From Alviniconcha marisindica (lineage: Eukaryota > Mollusca > Gastropoda > Provannidae), in assembly GCA_018857735.1 (NCBI GenBank), contig JABMCL010002049.1, positions 2,225,001 through 2,289,000 of the forward strand: 64,000 nt of DNA. Reading direction: 5' to 3'. How positions within the stretch are numbered: the first letter of the stretch is position 1; every line of letters starts with the position of its first letter. Positions 1 through 13,900 of this stretch are shown here, piece by piece. The translations under genes and the position numbers were made by a program. Under the pieces are notes generated by a model, which was given only the letters and a program-made list of their open reading frames with translations, did not search any database and was not told where the DNA came from.

Positions 1-1825
1 AAAAATAGCTCTCCACCTCAGTCAGTTCACGGAATACATGTTACAGATGATGACGAAGGTGGCTAGCCGCTGCTGCGCGGAATTCCCTTTTTAGCGTCCA
101 GTCAAATCTGAAGTGTATAGGAGTCAAGAAGAGAGAAGTGAGAACCCGGAAGTAGGAAAGGCCAAAGACGAACGTTTTTGTTGAGTGTCCACGAAGATCA
201 CGTGTGCTGTAGGTAGTCACTGTCAGTGGATGAGACATCACTTTTCAGCTACGATGTCGGTCAAGTTAAGACGGTTAACTTAAACGGCTCAAGTTCAGTA
301 CGCCCACTTAAAATGCCAGACAGTAAAAGTCAGGGTCTACTGGTTAATATTTCAGTGTATGTAACAGTCAGCATGTCACTGAAGTGGACGTATAATATTA
401 TAAAATTATGTGTGTTTACGAGTGTATGTTGTTCGTTAAGTTGTATCACTGAGTGTTCGGTTGTTACGTTGGCGAATTTACGACTGCTATCTTGTTCCTA
501 GAAAGTTGAACAATAATTAAAGTATTTCTAATGCGCAGCGCATACAATTTATCTGTTTAAAATTAAAATTACCGTAAAATTTAGAACAGCGACACTTGAA
601 CACCTGACAGTGAACACACACACACACCCACACATGCGCATCACTGACGCACGCTGCACACACACACTCACACACAACGAATTTAGAAGCATATTTCATT
701 ATAAGGATGGCGTGGGTAAGGAGGTCTAGGCTTTAATGTACCCTTCAGGCTGAACGAAGTACTCGTGGTATCCTTATCACAGAAATGTCGCAGGCTAACT
801 GCAAGATGATGCTGACGAACTAAATAGCAAAATTCCTCAGTTTCAATCACCGTTTTACTGACTCGGTACCTGAAATGCCACAGTTCATCACATATATATA
901 GTCCCTCCATCAGCCTCAGTTTTAATCCCAGTTGGGTTAAATCATTAAAACACAAACTCAGTCGATATCCTCCCGTGATCTTAAAATGGGTCACGGTCGT
1001 GGCAAAACTGAGGAGCCAATGAATACGTTTAAAGACTACACCTACACATGTGACAGTGAACGATGTTACCACGTGGAAGTTTTCACTTCACACACTTAGC
1101 GCAAGGATACGCAAATTCGGGTCACGCAAAAGGGTCAGAGTGGCAACACGAAGCGGATGCATCTTCTAGTCAGTTGCCGCGACAGTTTGTTCAGTCTTGG
1201 TCCCACTTCAGTTGAAACTAATTGAAACAAACGTAAGCCCGAACAAGCAGAACGAGAACTGAACTGAGAAGGTGTTTCAGTTCTTTGCCGATTTGTGTCC
1301 TTCCTTCTTCAGTAATCAGTAATCACTGAAGCAATTAATGACGGAATACGCAGCGGCTACGGTAACGCGTGTCTGTCTTACTGAAAAAGGTCCCGCGATG
1401 GCTCAGGCCACAGTATCAGTTTCCATGTTGGCGCAGGCTGTTGCCGCCGAGTCTGCATCAGTGTCACGTGGCGCCGAGTCAACATGACAGTCATTACCGA
1501 AACTTGCTAGAGCCACTGCGTCAGTTCAGTGCCTGATAATTATTGTCCGACGTGCCATATACAACGATCATGGCCATACTTAAGAAATGGCCATACTTAA
1601 AAGAGCTATCCTTCTCAGACCCCCATGTTTTGTCCCAAACGGCCGGCCTTTCTCTGACAGATGGATAGGCGGCACCCCGGTTGATTTTCAGTCTATGGAA
1701 TATGGATCGGAGTTGAGTCAGTGACGGCTAGCGGGACTGGCTGTTGAAAACACCGTCAACAGCCGCAGCTGGCCCCAAACTGTGCTGCAGTTTCTTTGGC
1801 CAGTCTTGTCATTCGGGCGACGAGA

Positions 1826-1828
<3 letters not shown>

Positions 1829-1912
<84 letters not shown>
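1829..1912. repeat. (TG)n microsatellite
   Basis: Uninterrupted dinucleotide run of about 84 bp. Confidence 0.97.
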
Positions 1913-1913
<1 letters not shown>

Positions 1914-2624
1914 TTCAAGCTTTCTGTACTCAATGAAGAGATTGGACTAGCTAGGCTACCTGGAAATTATGTTATAAACTGAAATAACTTCACTGGTCGC
2001 AGCGCTGAATTAGCTCTGTTCCGTTCCAGACGGTATCTATGTGCTTGGAAAAGCGCATATGCGTTCACCTCCCCGTCTCTCACTAGAAGCCGTTTCCCCA
2101 ACGTTGCCTTTGAAACAGTTCCGGCCATGATGTTCGTCTGATTCAGTGACGATAGTTCTTTCTCTTCCTTTCAGTCAAGGAAGATAGTCAAGCGCTTCCT
2201 CTCTCCACGCCTGAAGATCGATGGTGTGATTTCTTGGCTTTGTTCCCGCACCGGTAGTGTCTCAAGCTCCTTAACACTGCAGATCTTCCGAGACGCAGGC
2301 CACTTCTTACAGTGTCAGTGATGACTGCTTCCACCTCCATTGTCAATCTGGACGTTGAGACCATAATTATAGTCAGTGCACTGTCTTCATGGATGGTGGT
2401 CGCACCTTGCTTGACAGTGAAACCCCACCCTAAAATTAATAGTCTTTGGGATCTTGCGCTTTGCTGTTTTCCTAAATGAGAAGCCTGATCTCTGACTCCG
2501 TTTTGCCTGCTGGCCATTCTCGACACTCGGCTTTCCCAAGATGGCAGGAGTGTCTCATGGGAATGCTGGAATCGCCAAGTGTCTCTCTCTCTTTTCTCTC
2601 CTCTTGTACAGATTGTATCGGCAA

Positions 2625-2815
2625 AAATTTGAATCCATATCAGTCATCATCCGGACTGGCATTTTCCCGGCAGAAATCGAAACTGTGATTGGCATGACTC
2701 GATTTAAAATCCTACCGGCAGAAATAGCAGTTGATTTCTCCCGGGAGAAATTGATCCCAGTTTTAATTTCTCCCGGTAGTATTTGAAATCCTACCAAATT
2801 TTGATTTCTACCCTG
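2625..2815. repeat. Palindrome-rich foldback-like repeat
   Basis: It contains a perfect 18-bp palindrome, ATTTCTCCCGGGAGAAAT, at 2734-2751. Related half-motifs with CCCGGCAGAAAT or TTTCTCCCGGTAG occur near 2665, 2713 and 2767 in alternating orientation. This is the structure of a degenerate foldback or MITE; the family is unknown. Confidence 0.55.
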
Positions 2816-3031
2816 ACATTCGTTCTTCTGCATAACCTGTACCCGCCCGCTAATCGTTACTCCCAAAAGTCGGTTCATTGTCAAATCAAAAAAATAAACT
2901 GACAAACGGGTCATTCTGAAACAAATACTTGCCAGTTTTAGGTTTTAGTTTTGCCCTGTTTAACCGGCTGGTGGACAAAACATGTTCAGGGATGGCCAGT
3001 CTGGGGAACTTTGAGGAAGTTTAATGTTTAA

Positions 3032-3264
3032 CCCCTTCACTGCCGCAGCCTGTAAAATTTCCGGGCTGAAAAGTGCACACATACGGGCCTGCAAACAATA
3101 TATTTGATGGTCGTATAACAAATCTACTTTCAATACTGTCCATTTTGATAAAAATCCTCTAACGTGCTCACGCGAAGGGGCAAAACTGCCCTAATGGTTT
3201 CAGATTTGACGTTTTCATTGGTCGTTTTCCGAGTAACGGCGCGGCAAGCATGGCAGTGAAAGGG
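3032..3264. mobile_element. piggyBac-type MITE, 233 bp
   Basis: The terminal inverted repeats CCCCTTCACTGCC (3032-3044) and GGCAGTGAAAGGG (3252-3264) are flanked by TTAA on both sides (3028-3031 and 3265-3268). A TTAA target site plus a terminus starting with CCC is the piggyBac signature. There is no coding capacity, so it is non-autonomous. Confidence 0.75.
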
Positions 3265-3954
3265 TTAATGGGAAGTTTCGGTCTATCTAAGGTGCCCGAA
3301 ACTCACCGGGTGTGCGAACGGGCAATACTAACGCACCTAAAGGCTAAGAGTCCTCCTCAAAACGTTGAAGCTGGACGCTATACGGAAGCACAAAGGGTGA
3401 TAGGCTCAACTGACCAGAAGTTGTCATCAAGCCGAAAATCGTGTCTTTGAGAGCCCTCGCTGAGGAACCTAGTGTAGAGAGTAAATGGAGTAGTCAGTAA
3501 CGCCCTGTCACCTGAGCAGGATCACCTGAGGACGATCCTAGAACTCATATAAAAGTTCTTTTCAACCCCCCCCCCCCCCTCCCCCCGTTTTGTTGTGGTT
3601 TTTGTTTTGTTTTGTTGCCTTTGACAAAAAAACTTCTATCTTGCCATCGTAAATGTATAATTATATTACTGTCATTTCATCTATAGGTAACACTCAAATA
3701 AGCATATTGCTTTTGTGCTTCCTGTACTTGCTTCAGTCTTGAGTTTATGATTACGATGTAGGAAATTTTGTTTAAACCAACCGGAGAAGGATCCGGCATA
3801 GCGGAGGTTGAGCCTTAGATACTGATAGGCCTACCTGGCTGTCCAGAGACTACCGCCGGTCAGAGCTTGCAGTTCTTCGTCTCCTCGTGATGATAAGATT
3901 TACACACTCAAGTTACACGTTCTGAACTGACACTGATCAGGGCCAGACCGGGAA

Positions 3955-4017
3955 GGGGGGAGCGGGGTGGGGGTGGGGGTGGGGGTGGGGGGGGGGGGGG
4001 GGAGGGGGTAAGGGTTT
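3955..4017. repeat. G-run tract with quadruplex potential
   Basis: Successive (GGGGGT) units merge into a 16-nt G run on the plus strand. At least four G-runs lie within loops of 1-2 nt. Confidence 0.8.
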
Positions 4018-4616
4018 CGCCCTTCCTTTTTAATTTAAAGTAACAAACGAGGTTTGCAAGCCAAAGGGTGGTGATATCTCTCTGTGTGTTACTCACTGTC
4101 AGTGTGTGTGTGCGTCATTGTGTGTGTGATTTTAATTCAGGACTTGAAGTGACGCTGGTACACTGAGTTGTAGATTACGTTTGCCACTGTTTATTACAGA
4201 GATCAAGGCAATGAATGTTTTACGGCCATACGTAAAACATGGGCCGTGAGTTAAAAACTCCTAAACAAAATCTAAGCAAGACTGAAAACTTATAAACGGC
4301 CACCAATGTATCACACAAGTGCTAGAATTGTACCATGGCCCTGCCTCTTCAGCCGGGACCCCCCCCCCCCTGTACCATGGCCCTGCCTCTTCAGCCGGGA
4401 CCCCCCCCCCCCCCCCTTTGACATCCGTACCAGGTCCAGTCATGCTGACGTCGAGCTGTGTCAATGATCGCTGAATAACCTACAATGTTCACTGACACAA
4501 CGGGGATGTTAAAAGTTCCCTATTCCGCGTGCAATACTTTTTTTTATTACGTTTGTACGCTCATACCCGACATTACTCAACGGTAGCACAGATTCCGTTT
4601 GGGGAAAGGCAGGTCT

Positions 4617-4618
<2 letters not shown>

Positions 4619-4703
<85 letters not shown>
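4619..4703. repeat. (GA)n microsatellite
   Basis: About 85 bp of uninterrupted GA. It produces spurious RERE/SLSL open frames on both strands. Confidence 0.97.
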
Positions 4704-4704
<1 letters not shown>

Positions 4705-5685
4705 AAAAAAGGTGGAGAAGGAAAAGAAGTGGCCAAAACAAACGACTATAGTTACTATCTTTGCGTTTCCTAAAAATGTCATTTGATATCGGGTCAAAGA
4801 ATCGGCCAGCGAGAGGCTGGGCAATGCAATGTCTCATCGACCCAGTTTTGATGTTTCATAGGCGCCTGAAATAGGCCCAATGCTTAGTCATAACATGCAG
4901 CACATGACAATACAAAGTTTGAACTCCATGGCTGAGATATGGACGGCCTCAACTTGTCACTGATTGTGAAGAAAATTTAAAAAAAAAAGTTTTATAGTAC
5001 AATGTACTTTATCACTACAAAACAGGGTGGGCACCCAGCATTCAGAAAGACAAAAGACCACAAACATAAGCAGTTCATTGAAACAGGACAAAACAATATT
5101 GATATGGGGGGGGGGTTGTTACTCAAGCAAGAAGGAAATTGACATTCTTTTCTTATGGATTTTTTTTTTTTTTAAAGATGAAATGACAAGACACACACTC
5201 ACCTACACATCACACCTATCTGTCTATATCCCCCCCCCCCTCCCCCCCACTTCTATTTATATATATGCCCTGTTGAATGTTTACTTGTCTGGCAAAATTT
5301 GCTAAAACATTGCACCTTGTTTATGTGAAAGGTACAAGTGCCACTTCAACCTGGTGTGTGTTCTGATCTTTTAGTCTTACAGATAAAGCTCAGTAATTAG
5401 ATGACAGAAAAGCTGACATTTATCCTGTTGTGGTGTCCACTGATGAAAATGGCAAGGTCAGGTTTCTGTAATAGGTGACAATTACTGACTTTTTGATCAT
5501 CAAATGCTGATTGGCTGATTGTTATACTAATAAATGATCCAGCAATGTACTGAGTGACTCAGATTTGCATTTGTAATGAGACGTGTTTAAGCTTCAATGC
5601 CGTTGTAAAAAGCTGCCAGGCTGCCCAGCTATGGGTAGTTAGTGGTACTATCAAAATTTCCATTCATTATTATAACAATAATAGA

Positions 5686-5945
5686 TTATTCATGGTGCTC
5701 CATCCCATAGGAGTCTAGGGCACTTATGTGTGTGTGGGCGTGCGTGCATGTGCACGCGACCTTGTGTGTGTGTGTGCTTTTTACATGTTTTGTATGAAGA
5801 TGTTTGTTAATTTTTGTAAGTTTTGTATGCTTGTATACCATTGATTTGTATGAGTATTTGTGCATTGTATGCTTTCCTTTAAGTAGTAGTGCACTTTGAG
5901 TTTCCAAAAGCGCTCTATAAGTTCCCTATTATTAATATTATAAAG
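5686..5945 (-). repeat. Interspersed repeat with gcgctctataagttccc/ATTATT end
   Basis: It shares the segments gagtatttgtgca and gcgctctataagttccct with 39606-39770, in opposite orientation, and carries an AT-trinucleotide tail. This looks like the 3' part of a non-LTR-derived element, interrupted by a TG-rich insert. Confidence 0.55.
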
Positions 5946-6894
5946 GCCTACAAATGTGAGCATTCATCACCTTCACATCCTCATCCCCCTCACTGAATCA
6001 CTGAATCTCTTTTCACACAGTCCCTCCTGCATCTCTCTCCTCACTCCCCCCCCCCCCCTTTCTCCATCATCTTTACCAAGCACAACAAGCATGCAGCTGT
6101 CTACATGGAGTTAAACTGTGCTGTACAACTACAAGTGGACATTGGCACTGACATTCAAAAGTGTGCACACACACACACACATGCACGCACATGCACACAC
6201 ACAGCCTACAAGTACATGCATACCAATGATTGAGTTTGGTGGAAAAGAGAAGAAAGAAAACAATGAGTCAGTTTGCAGAACAGAAGAGATGGATTTTCAG
6301 TTTTATCTTAAAAGAAGAGAGCAGAGAGGCATGCCTGACACAAAGAGCTAGAGGAAGAGAGTTCCAGATGATGGGTCTGATGCAATGAAAGAATCTCTAC
6401 CCCAGTGTCCTCCTGTCCTGTATGTCCACCCTTGGAACACAAAAGGTCCACATTCCTGAAGCTGAGCTGTGAAAGACAGGACAGCAGAGATGATGCAACC
6501 AGAGTGGTACTCAAGAGCTGTACAACTACAAGACAAAAAAATGTGGAAGACACATCTTTTCACACATGATATCATTGATCACTATGTGTTATTTGTTTGT
6601 ACAGTCCATCTGGTGTTGGCAATAGTCAGTGAGACAGTGATCACTCATTATCTGCACAGAAAAACAAGCATCAGAGAGAGAGAGAGGGAGAGAGAGAGAG
6701 AACTTGTTCTACAAAACTTTATTTTACAGTAGTTCAGGTTCATTTAGACCTAACTAGTCCTTGCTAAAGCCATTTAAAAAATAAAAAAAAATCATTATAT
6801 GAAGGGAAAATTAAGTGGTGAACAGTCTTGACTCAGGACTATCTAATCTATAATTATAATCATATACATTATACATCTCAGAACTTGATTATGA

Positions 6895-6896
6895 TG

Positions 6897-6962
<66 letters not shown>

Positions 6963-6980
6963 TATATATATATATATAAC
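6895..6980. repeat. (TA)n microsatellite
   Basis: An imperfect AT dinucleotide tract of about 85 bp. It is self-complementary and could extrude a cruciform. Confidence 0.95.
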
Positions 6981-7499
6981 ACTTAATTGCCGGTACACAC
7001 ACGCACACATATTATGCACGTTACGTGTATGTGTGGGCAACTGTGTGTGCGTATGTCATGTGCTGCCTCTGTCTCGTTTTCTCTGATCTTCGCCCCAGCT
7101 CTTTTTGTAGCGTTATTTCTTCTGCAGCTTTTTCCGTCTGGGGTGGGGGCGTGGCAGGTTCTGCAGATTACGCTGTACTTGCACAATTCAATCAAACGTG
7201 ATTTTTTGATTTTCAAACGAATGTGATAAACCATCAAAACTTAAATGAACTGCGTTATGTCCATGCGGCACAGAGTAGCCAACTGCTGGTTTCCAGCTAC
7301 ACATGTATGCCATACAGTTGCCCACTTTCCGTTAGGCCATGCCACCAAAAACAACCGGCCCTAATAGTTTACTTCCGGGGATGGGGTTGTGAGAAAATGA
7401 GTGGTCATTCATGAAAATTGAACTGAAAGAAACGTTGTTTACGATTGTATGCTATAGTGAATCATGATACCCGATAATTGGCGCACGTGATGCCCTCAC

Positions 7500-7899
7500 A
7501 ACAATAAACAGCTTTATGGTCCAACAATCTAGTCATACAATTGGAACTATATTCTGATTGTAATAAGAATCGATTATTAGAAAGAACCACTGCGCATGCA
7601 CAGTTTCCAGATATTCAACACTATTTACTGCTGCAGAAGATTGTTCCTGCAAACTATATGTTCCATCTGCAAAAAAAGGTGTATCCTGAGTGATAAAAAG
7701 ACGTCGAAACCACTCAAGTGACAGCGCATCGGCATCGAAGTGTCAGACCGGTTTTTGTCGCGTAGTAATACATTCACCTGTAACAAACGCGTACTATTTT
7801 TCGTCACTGGCGGGTACGGCCATCTTGTTTTGGCAAACTGAATACCGATTTTAATCGTTTTCAATCTGATCTTTTGAGCAACCATCTGTCAAGTCAACG
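7500..7899 (+). promoter_or_regulatory. Probable YWHAE 5' flank and 5' UTR
   Basis: No TATA box is evident next to the coding start. Two motifs typical of housekeeping promoters are visible: an NRF1-like TGCGCATGCACA at 7591-7602 and a YY1-like site (minus-strand AAGATGGCC) at 7818-7826. The transcription start cannot be placed from sequence alone. Confidence 0.35.
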
Positions 7900-7963
7900 A
7901 TGGCTGACAGGGAAGATCAAGTTTACCAGGCTAAACTAGCTGAACAGGCTGAGCGTTACGATG
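7900..7963 (+). CDS. YWHAE: YWHAE coding exon 1
   Basis: Encodes residues 1-21 plus the first base of codon 22. The donor is G|gtaagt. It holds the N-terminal dimerisation helix ([13 protein letters not shown]). Confidence 0.97.
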
Positions 7964-10900
7964 GTAAGTTCAACAATTTCTTCATAAATTGTCAGGGTTG
8001 TGGTTGCTAGCTCATCCGTGGTGTACAGAGCTGCGTACACTAAAGGTATCGGATGTGTTGTCAGGAATTATTCGTTAGTTACCGACACCACGCACTTCCC
8101 AGTCATGATATGCTTTGTACATTTTATATTGTTGGTTACTTTCTCTGTTACTGTATATGATTTGTTTGTTTACTTTCCAAGTAAATGTCAAATTAATGCC
8201 CACATTACAGCATGGGATTGGTTGTAGGAGTCGCCATGTTCGCAGTGAGTCACTGCGTCTGGCATTTTTAGAATGATTTCTTCAGTCCCGGTCTTCCTAT
8301 TTTTTGGGGGGGCCTTGCGTAGTTATTGCGTACTTGGCATTTGTCGTTTGATATGGCATTTAGATGTCTGAAAAGGCGATCAATATGGTGTGTTTATGTG
8401 TGAAAATCTTACGAGGAAGTTTACGCGTCGACCTTGAAATCTGACTGTGTGGGGTTGATCGAGCTTTGACTCGGTCGTAAGACATGAGCACATTTCTCTC
8501 CCTCAAATTATGGGCGACAGTATCGCTGTGTGACATTGGAGTTGTTATTGCGCTGAAGATGAAAGTGTCGATGCGTTACTTGAAGCAGAAAGTGCGTAAG
8601 TAGATATACTATTTGATCCGTAGTGATCGACCCCAAAATGGACGTGTTTATGTGTCATGTCAGGGCATGACTCAAGTGTCTGTCCCTTGGCGTATAGGTT
8701 AGAGAATTCTTAAGTCCGGGTTCATTTATTCGAGGAATTCCTGGCTTTTAACAACGAACTGACCAGTTTGTTTTGGGGGGAAAGGAGCAAACCGGCCTGG
8801 TATTGGTAAAGATCTGTTCAGCACAGGAAGTACTTCCTTAATGGAAAATGCATTTTGCGCACACAAGAGTGAAGATTTGATTGTGTAATGTTAAAGACTA
8901 AAACTTAAAGCAAGGTCTCTTAGGCTTGGTATAAAAATAAATTGTAGTTTGAAAGTCCCTCCCTTTCCCCTTGAACTGCTGGTTGAACTAAAGGTCAAGG
9001 ACATCACATGCATTTGTTTCCTTCCAGATTACTTTTGAGTGTAGTGTAATTTGTACTGTCAACTTTAAGAACTCAGATGAACTGGCAGTGGTGAGACTTT
9101 GTGAGATCATAATGACTTTGATATGGCCTAATTCTTAAACTGCCTGTGGTAAACAATAACATGTTGGATTATCTCTTGGTGGATGGAGGGTGAGGTACTT
9201 CTTCTGTTCTTCCAGTCCAAGTCAGCATTTGTCAGTGCTTGTCTTTTTTCTTTTGTTTTGTACACAGCATGCGCTAGTCAAAATCTGCACATGTGTTAAA
9301 AATCCTGTCATGTCCACCCTTAAGCCCGTTCTTAACTGGGTGAATGTTTGTTCGCCGAACATACTTCAGACACTTCGACGAACTATGATTCATTTCTTAA
9401 TTGAACTTTTAGTTTGCTGAACATGGTTCGGACAGTTCGACAAACTTTACTTCGCTCTCAACTGGCTTGTAATGAGATGGAAGCTTCGGCCCGAACTTGC
9501 GGCAGACGCGCAGCAGACAGCATGATCGAAAATGTAGGCTAAAGTCAAGTCAAGTCAGTATACTTTAATTACAGGGTAATTCAACTAACTTCTGCCTCAT
9601 ACTGGGTCCCTGAGACAAGTCTGCGCCTCTCACAAGTCAACAAATAAACAAATTCCCTCCAAAGCGAGTGAAAAACCTAGTGACACTGTCATCCACTTTT
9701 ATTTTTATTTCTTCTTCATCCACAGGAGAGCTCTGCTCTCAGCCAGTTAGAGGCAATGTTCGTTGAATACGGTGAATGTTCCCAGAACACGTTGAGCAAA
9801 GCTTTTTGGACCCCGAATATAGCTTCGTCGCAGTTCGATGAATACTCCCAACTAGGTTCACGAAGAAAAGTTCGCCCAATTAAGAACCAACTAGGTTCGT
9901 GAACAAACATTTGCCCAATTAAGAACGGGCTTAAGATAAAAGAAAGCCAAAATGGTGTGTGTTCAGGAAGTGCATAGATAATGCATGATAATTAGTAGAA
10001 GCAGCAAAACCAAAATGAGGCAGTCATGGAAAAGTCTTTAGCCGTGTGTCTGAAGTCTGCCTTAAAATGGCAAATTTTTGTCATAAAATTATGTTACCAA
10101 GATAGGGGGATTTGAGACTTCCAAGTTGTTTCAGGCCATTATGTTGTTGTACCTGACCAGTTACATGCAATGTGCTATATATTTAGGCTACACCACTGGG
10201 GCTTAAATATTTGACCATAGTCTTACATGCATGTTTTTTGTGCAGATTTTGGGGGTAATTTACATGGATGTTAACAATAACATCCAACAATTTTATTGAT
10301 TTTTTGGAAAGTTTAATTTCTGATTTAAGCGAAATGGTTTTGATTAAGTGGAGGGAAAGATTGGTGTGGAAGAAAGGAAGAAATAAATCACCAGTAGCAT
10401 TTGGGGTGGTTTGGTGGCAACTGGCATGTCTCATGTGGACAGGGAGGGCTGTTTTTACTTTTTACTTTAAAACTTCTGGTAAGCCCTTTAAGTCAAATAG
10501 TTTGCTTACTGGCTACCATGCTTTACAATTCAGTATCCAGTCCAAAAGCAGAACAAACAGGTTGCCAGACTTAGCCATTTTGCAGTATGCTTTTGCATTC
10601 AACCTTCCTATATCATCAAGCAGATGTCCATGTATTTCTCCTCATCTTTTGCTGTGAGCATCTTTCCCACAGAGATACAAAAACACGATAGTTTATGACA
10701 GATTGTGAGAGATTGTGCATAATAACTTTATTTTTCTTCATTGTGCGTCATAACTTTATTTTTCTTCATTTAGTCTTTTCAAAGCCTTCTTGTCAAAATT
10801 CTCTTTATCTTGACCTTAAGAATATAGTGGTGTTTCATCCCAAAATTAAAGCATAGGATGTATGTCCTACAGCAAAGGAAATCAACAGGATATTTTGGAA

Positions 10901-13900
10901 ATCAGTTGGACATGACAGAAAACATGAGCTGTACAGGCTATACTTTTGCATAGATATGGTTTAATTTATTTGTACTATGCAATGTTCTGTTTGTAATGAA
11001 TGTGTATTCAGTGCTGCAGAAATGAGGAGCCAGATAGGCACATGTTTTCTGGCCCAGTGTGATGTCGTGTTTGTTGTGTATTTCAGAAATGGTGGAAGCC
11101 ATGAAGAAGGTGGCCAGTCTGGATGTAGAACTGACCGTAGAGGAGCGAAACCTGCTATCTGTGGCCTACAAAAACGTGATTGGTGCTCGGAGAGCCTCCT
11201 GGCGAATCATCTCGAGCCTGGAGCAGAAGGATGACAAGTGTGAGGAGAAACAAGCCATCAACAAAGAGTACAGGGTGCAGGTGGGTATTTGTGATGCTTG
11301 ATTCCTTTGCTCCTTTGTTGGAATGTACTATTCCCGTCTTTCACAGGAATTGATCATAGACATAAGAATTTGGAGCAGTTGCATGTAGGAAAATCAAGCT
11401 GCCCCCCACCCCCCAAGCAGTGTAAGGAAATAAAACCTGTAGTATCTGTACTTTATGACCTGCTGATACTGAGATCAGTGGATAAAAATGACAGCCTCAC
11501 TGAAAATGATGACATTAATATTAGGTTTTAGAGTGCCTATGCTGTGAGAAGCACAGTATGCATTGCAGTGAATAGCATGATACAAAACTAGATGAAAAAG
11601 GCAAAGCAGTGGTGCACAATGAGAGAGAAAAGCTTACCATGATAGCCAGAATTGGTGCTAGTTGTCAATCAAATACTTTTTTTTAAAGGGAAATGTTACT
11701 TTAAGATTGGACTTGGTTGAAAATATGGGCTTTGCCTTGTTTGAAAGGGGAGAGAATTACATATTTTTGTGGAAAAGTAGCTGAAAGCCAGCTAGTTGTC
11801 CATCCTGTTTTCCTTTAAAAAGTTAGTATGCAAAAGTAGGTGTAAGAAATAATGGGTATGGGGGCAAAACTAGTATTAATAGTGATATTATAGCAAAGGC
11901 CAGCATTTTTATATTGTAATTCATTGTTATTAAACCAGGCATGGAGTGTTGATATTTCTGATATGTCATCAGGAGTTGGAAATGATGTGGAATAATTATG
12001 ACATTTTTTTTATTTAAAAAAAAATATACTCATTTAGTAGTTAGGCTTTCAATATATTTATTTCATAAGTAAACATACATTGTGAAACTTTTTTGGTGTT
12101 GTGACAGTTATTATACTTGTAATCCAGTCATAAATAATGTTGTGTACATAAGTATTCACAACAGCGTGAACTTTACTGACCTTAAAACTAACAAACAAAT
12201 GAACACAAACAGAAAATGTTGCCCAGCACAAACAAGCACTATGTTGGTAACTATACATAAACCCCACATTCCTAGTTGAAAGTGAAAGAGATATAAAGCA
12301 AAACAATGAAATGTCTTGTTTGCACAGAAGCGACCCAGTCATGCTCCAACAATTAAGCTTACAAAAAACAAATTTGTACTGGGTTCCATGAACATTCAGC
12401 ATTTGGTACTCACAAGTGACAAGAAAAAGCAGTGACCACCAGGATGCTTTACCAGCAAAGCGATGCTGAGTTGTGCAGAAATCTCTGGGTAGAGTTGTTT
12501 TCTATAAGTGTTTTAGTCCAGCTTGGAATGATGTTTGCACTCTTTGTAAACATTGGGAAAGTAGCTGGGTGTCCCACGTATACATTGTGTACGTTATTGT
12601 GAACATTGCAGTATTTCAAGCGTTATGCAGGTTGCACTCTGGAAATGTGACATTTTGTTATTTTGTTTCAGATTGAGACAGAGTTGAAAGACATCTGCAA
12701 TGATGTGCTGGACATCATTGACAAACACCTGATCCCCAATGCTTCGCAGGGAGAGTCAAAAGTTTTTTACTATAAAATGTGAGTGCTAGGAAGATTAATT
12801 GATGTTGTGGAATAATCCCATTGTGACCAACTTTAGATCAATAGCCGGCTGTGCTTCAGTAGTTATTTCATTTTGTACATTAATCAAAATAGAGTGTTGT
12901 TTGTATTTCGGGGATTTAGTACCAGTATGTATTGAGAAAGTGAAAAATACTCCTACATGTGTGCACACTTTCTTAGAGGGACAGTTTTTTTTACTTGGAA
13001 CAAAATTCTGGCCTTCAGTGATTATTTCCATGGAGGATTAAGACTTTACATGGTTGTAACCCCCAACAGGGCTGGAAATTTCCTGAAACTTTTGCTGGTC
13101 CAGGGAAATTGCAAACATTACCAGTCCTCTTAATTTTCACAGGTCCTTGAATATGAACAAAAAGACCTGACAGACTAGCGACAGATGGGGACTGTTTTTA
13201 GACAAGCCCTTTTGTTTTCTGTAATGTCTTGTGGCCTGATATAAGTGTCATGGTTGACTTAAAAGCCTTTAGAACATCACTGCCCTTTGAGATAGAGGTG
13301 TGTTTGTTTTTGGCGGAGAAAAGGCTTAAACATTTGTCATATGACTTACTGGTCCAGTGGAAAGGAGAGTTCTATTTGGTGACAGTTCTAGTGGTCATGG
13401 ACCACCGAACCAGTGGGAATTTTGAGCCGTCCGTTGAGTTTGACATTTTCATTGCCATTTTGGTGACCATGACCTAAGGTCATTTTCTGATCAAAGTCGC
13501 CAGATTTTGTACATATGGTATTTGCCTCAGATCAACACAGATGTTCTTACTTGTTACTAATCCAAGGGAGATTATTGAAGACCACAGAAGTAATGTGTTT
13601 ATTTTGTCGTTAAACATCTTTTACTGGAGGTTGCACTTGGAGAACGGCTCTCAAGATGAAACCTGTGGTCTTTTGCCCAGGGCTGTACAGCTTTTCTTGG
13701 AAGGGGCTGAACATCTGAAGGATGTGCAGTGTAGTTTGTTCTGTGCTTCAAATTGTCATGGGGCAGAATTGGGTATACATTTTCTGGTTTGGTCAGTTTG
13801 ATCTGGTCCCGAGACAGTAAATACTACCAGTTCTGGACTTGACAGCCAATGGTAGATCTTTTGTGGATCTGGTGTACAGAGACCTGGTGATGTCCTCACC

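Larger units (their letters stand above)
1..3027. other. Upstream flanking DNA without a recognised gene
   Basis: It holds a (TG)n microsatellite at 1829-1912, a short direct duplication of atggccatacttaa near 1569-1597, and a palindrome-rich block at 2625-2815. The 129-codon minus-strand frame at 683-1072 shows no recognisable domain and I do not call it. Confidence 0.5.
3269..7499. other. Repeat-rich upstream DNA, no gene seen
   Basis: It holds poly-C at 3566-3588, a G-rich run at 3955-4017, two copies of a roughly 42-bp unit (tgtaccatggccctgcctct...) at 4330-4420, a (GA)n tract, an interspersed repeat, and a (TA)n tract. The 6290-6560 segment looks like a degenerate interspersed repeat (gttccagatgatgggtctga) but I could not assign it. 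Confidence 0.5.

Noticed and set aside
683..1072. 129-codon minus-strand frame
   Set aside because: No recognisable motif, no splice or promoter context, and no coding bias evident by eye.
10268..10657. 129-codon plus-strand frame in YWHAE intron 1
   Set aside because: Inside an intron of a complete gene, no domain, AT-rich intronic composition.
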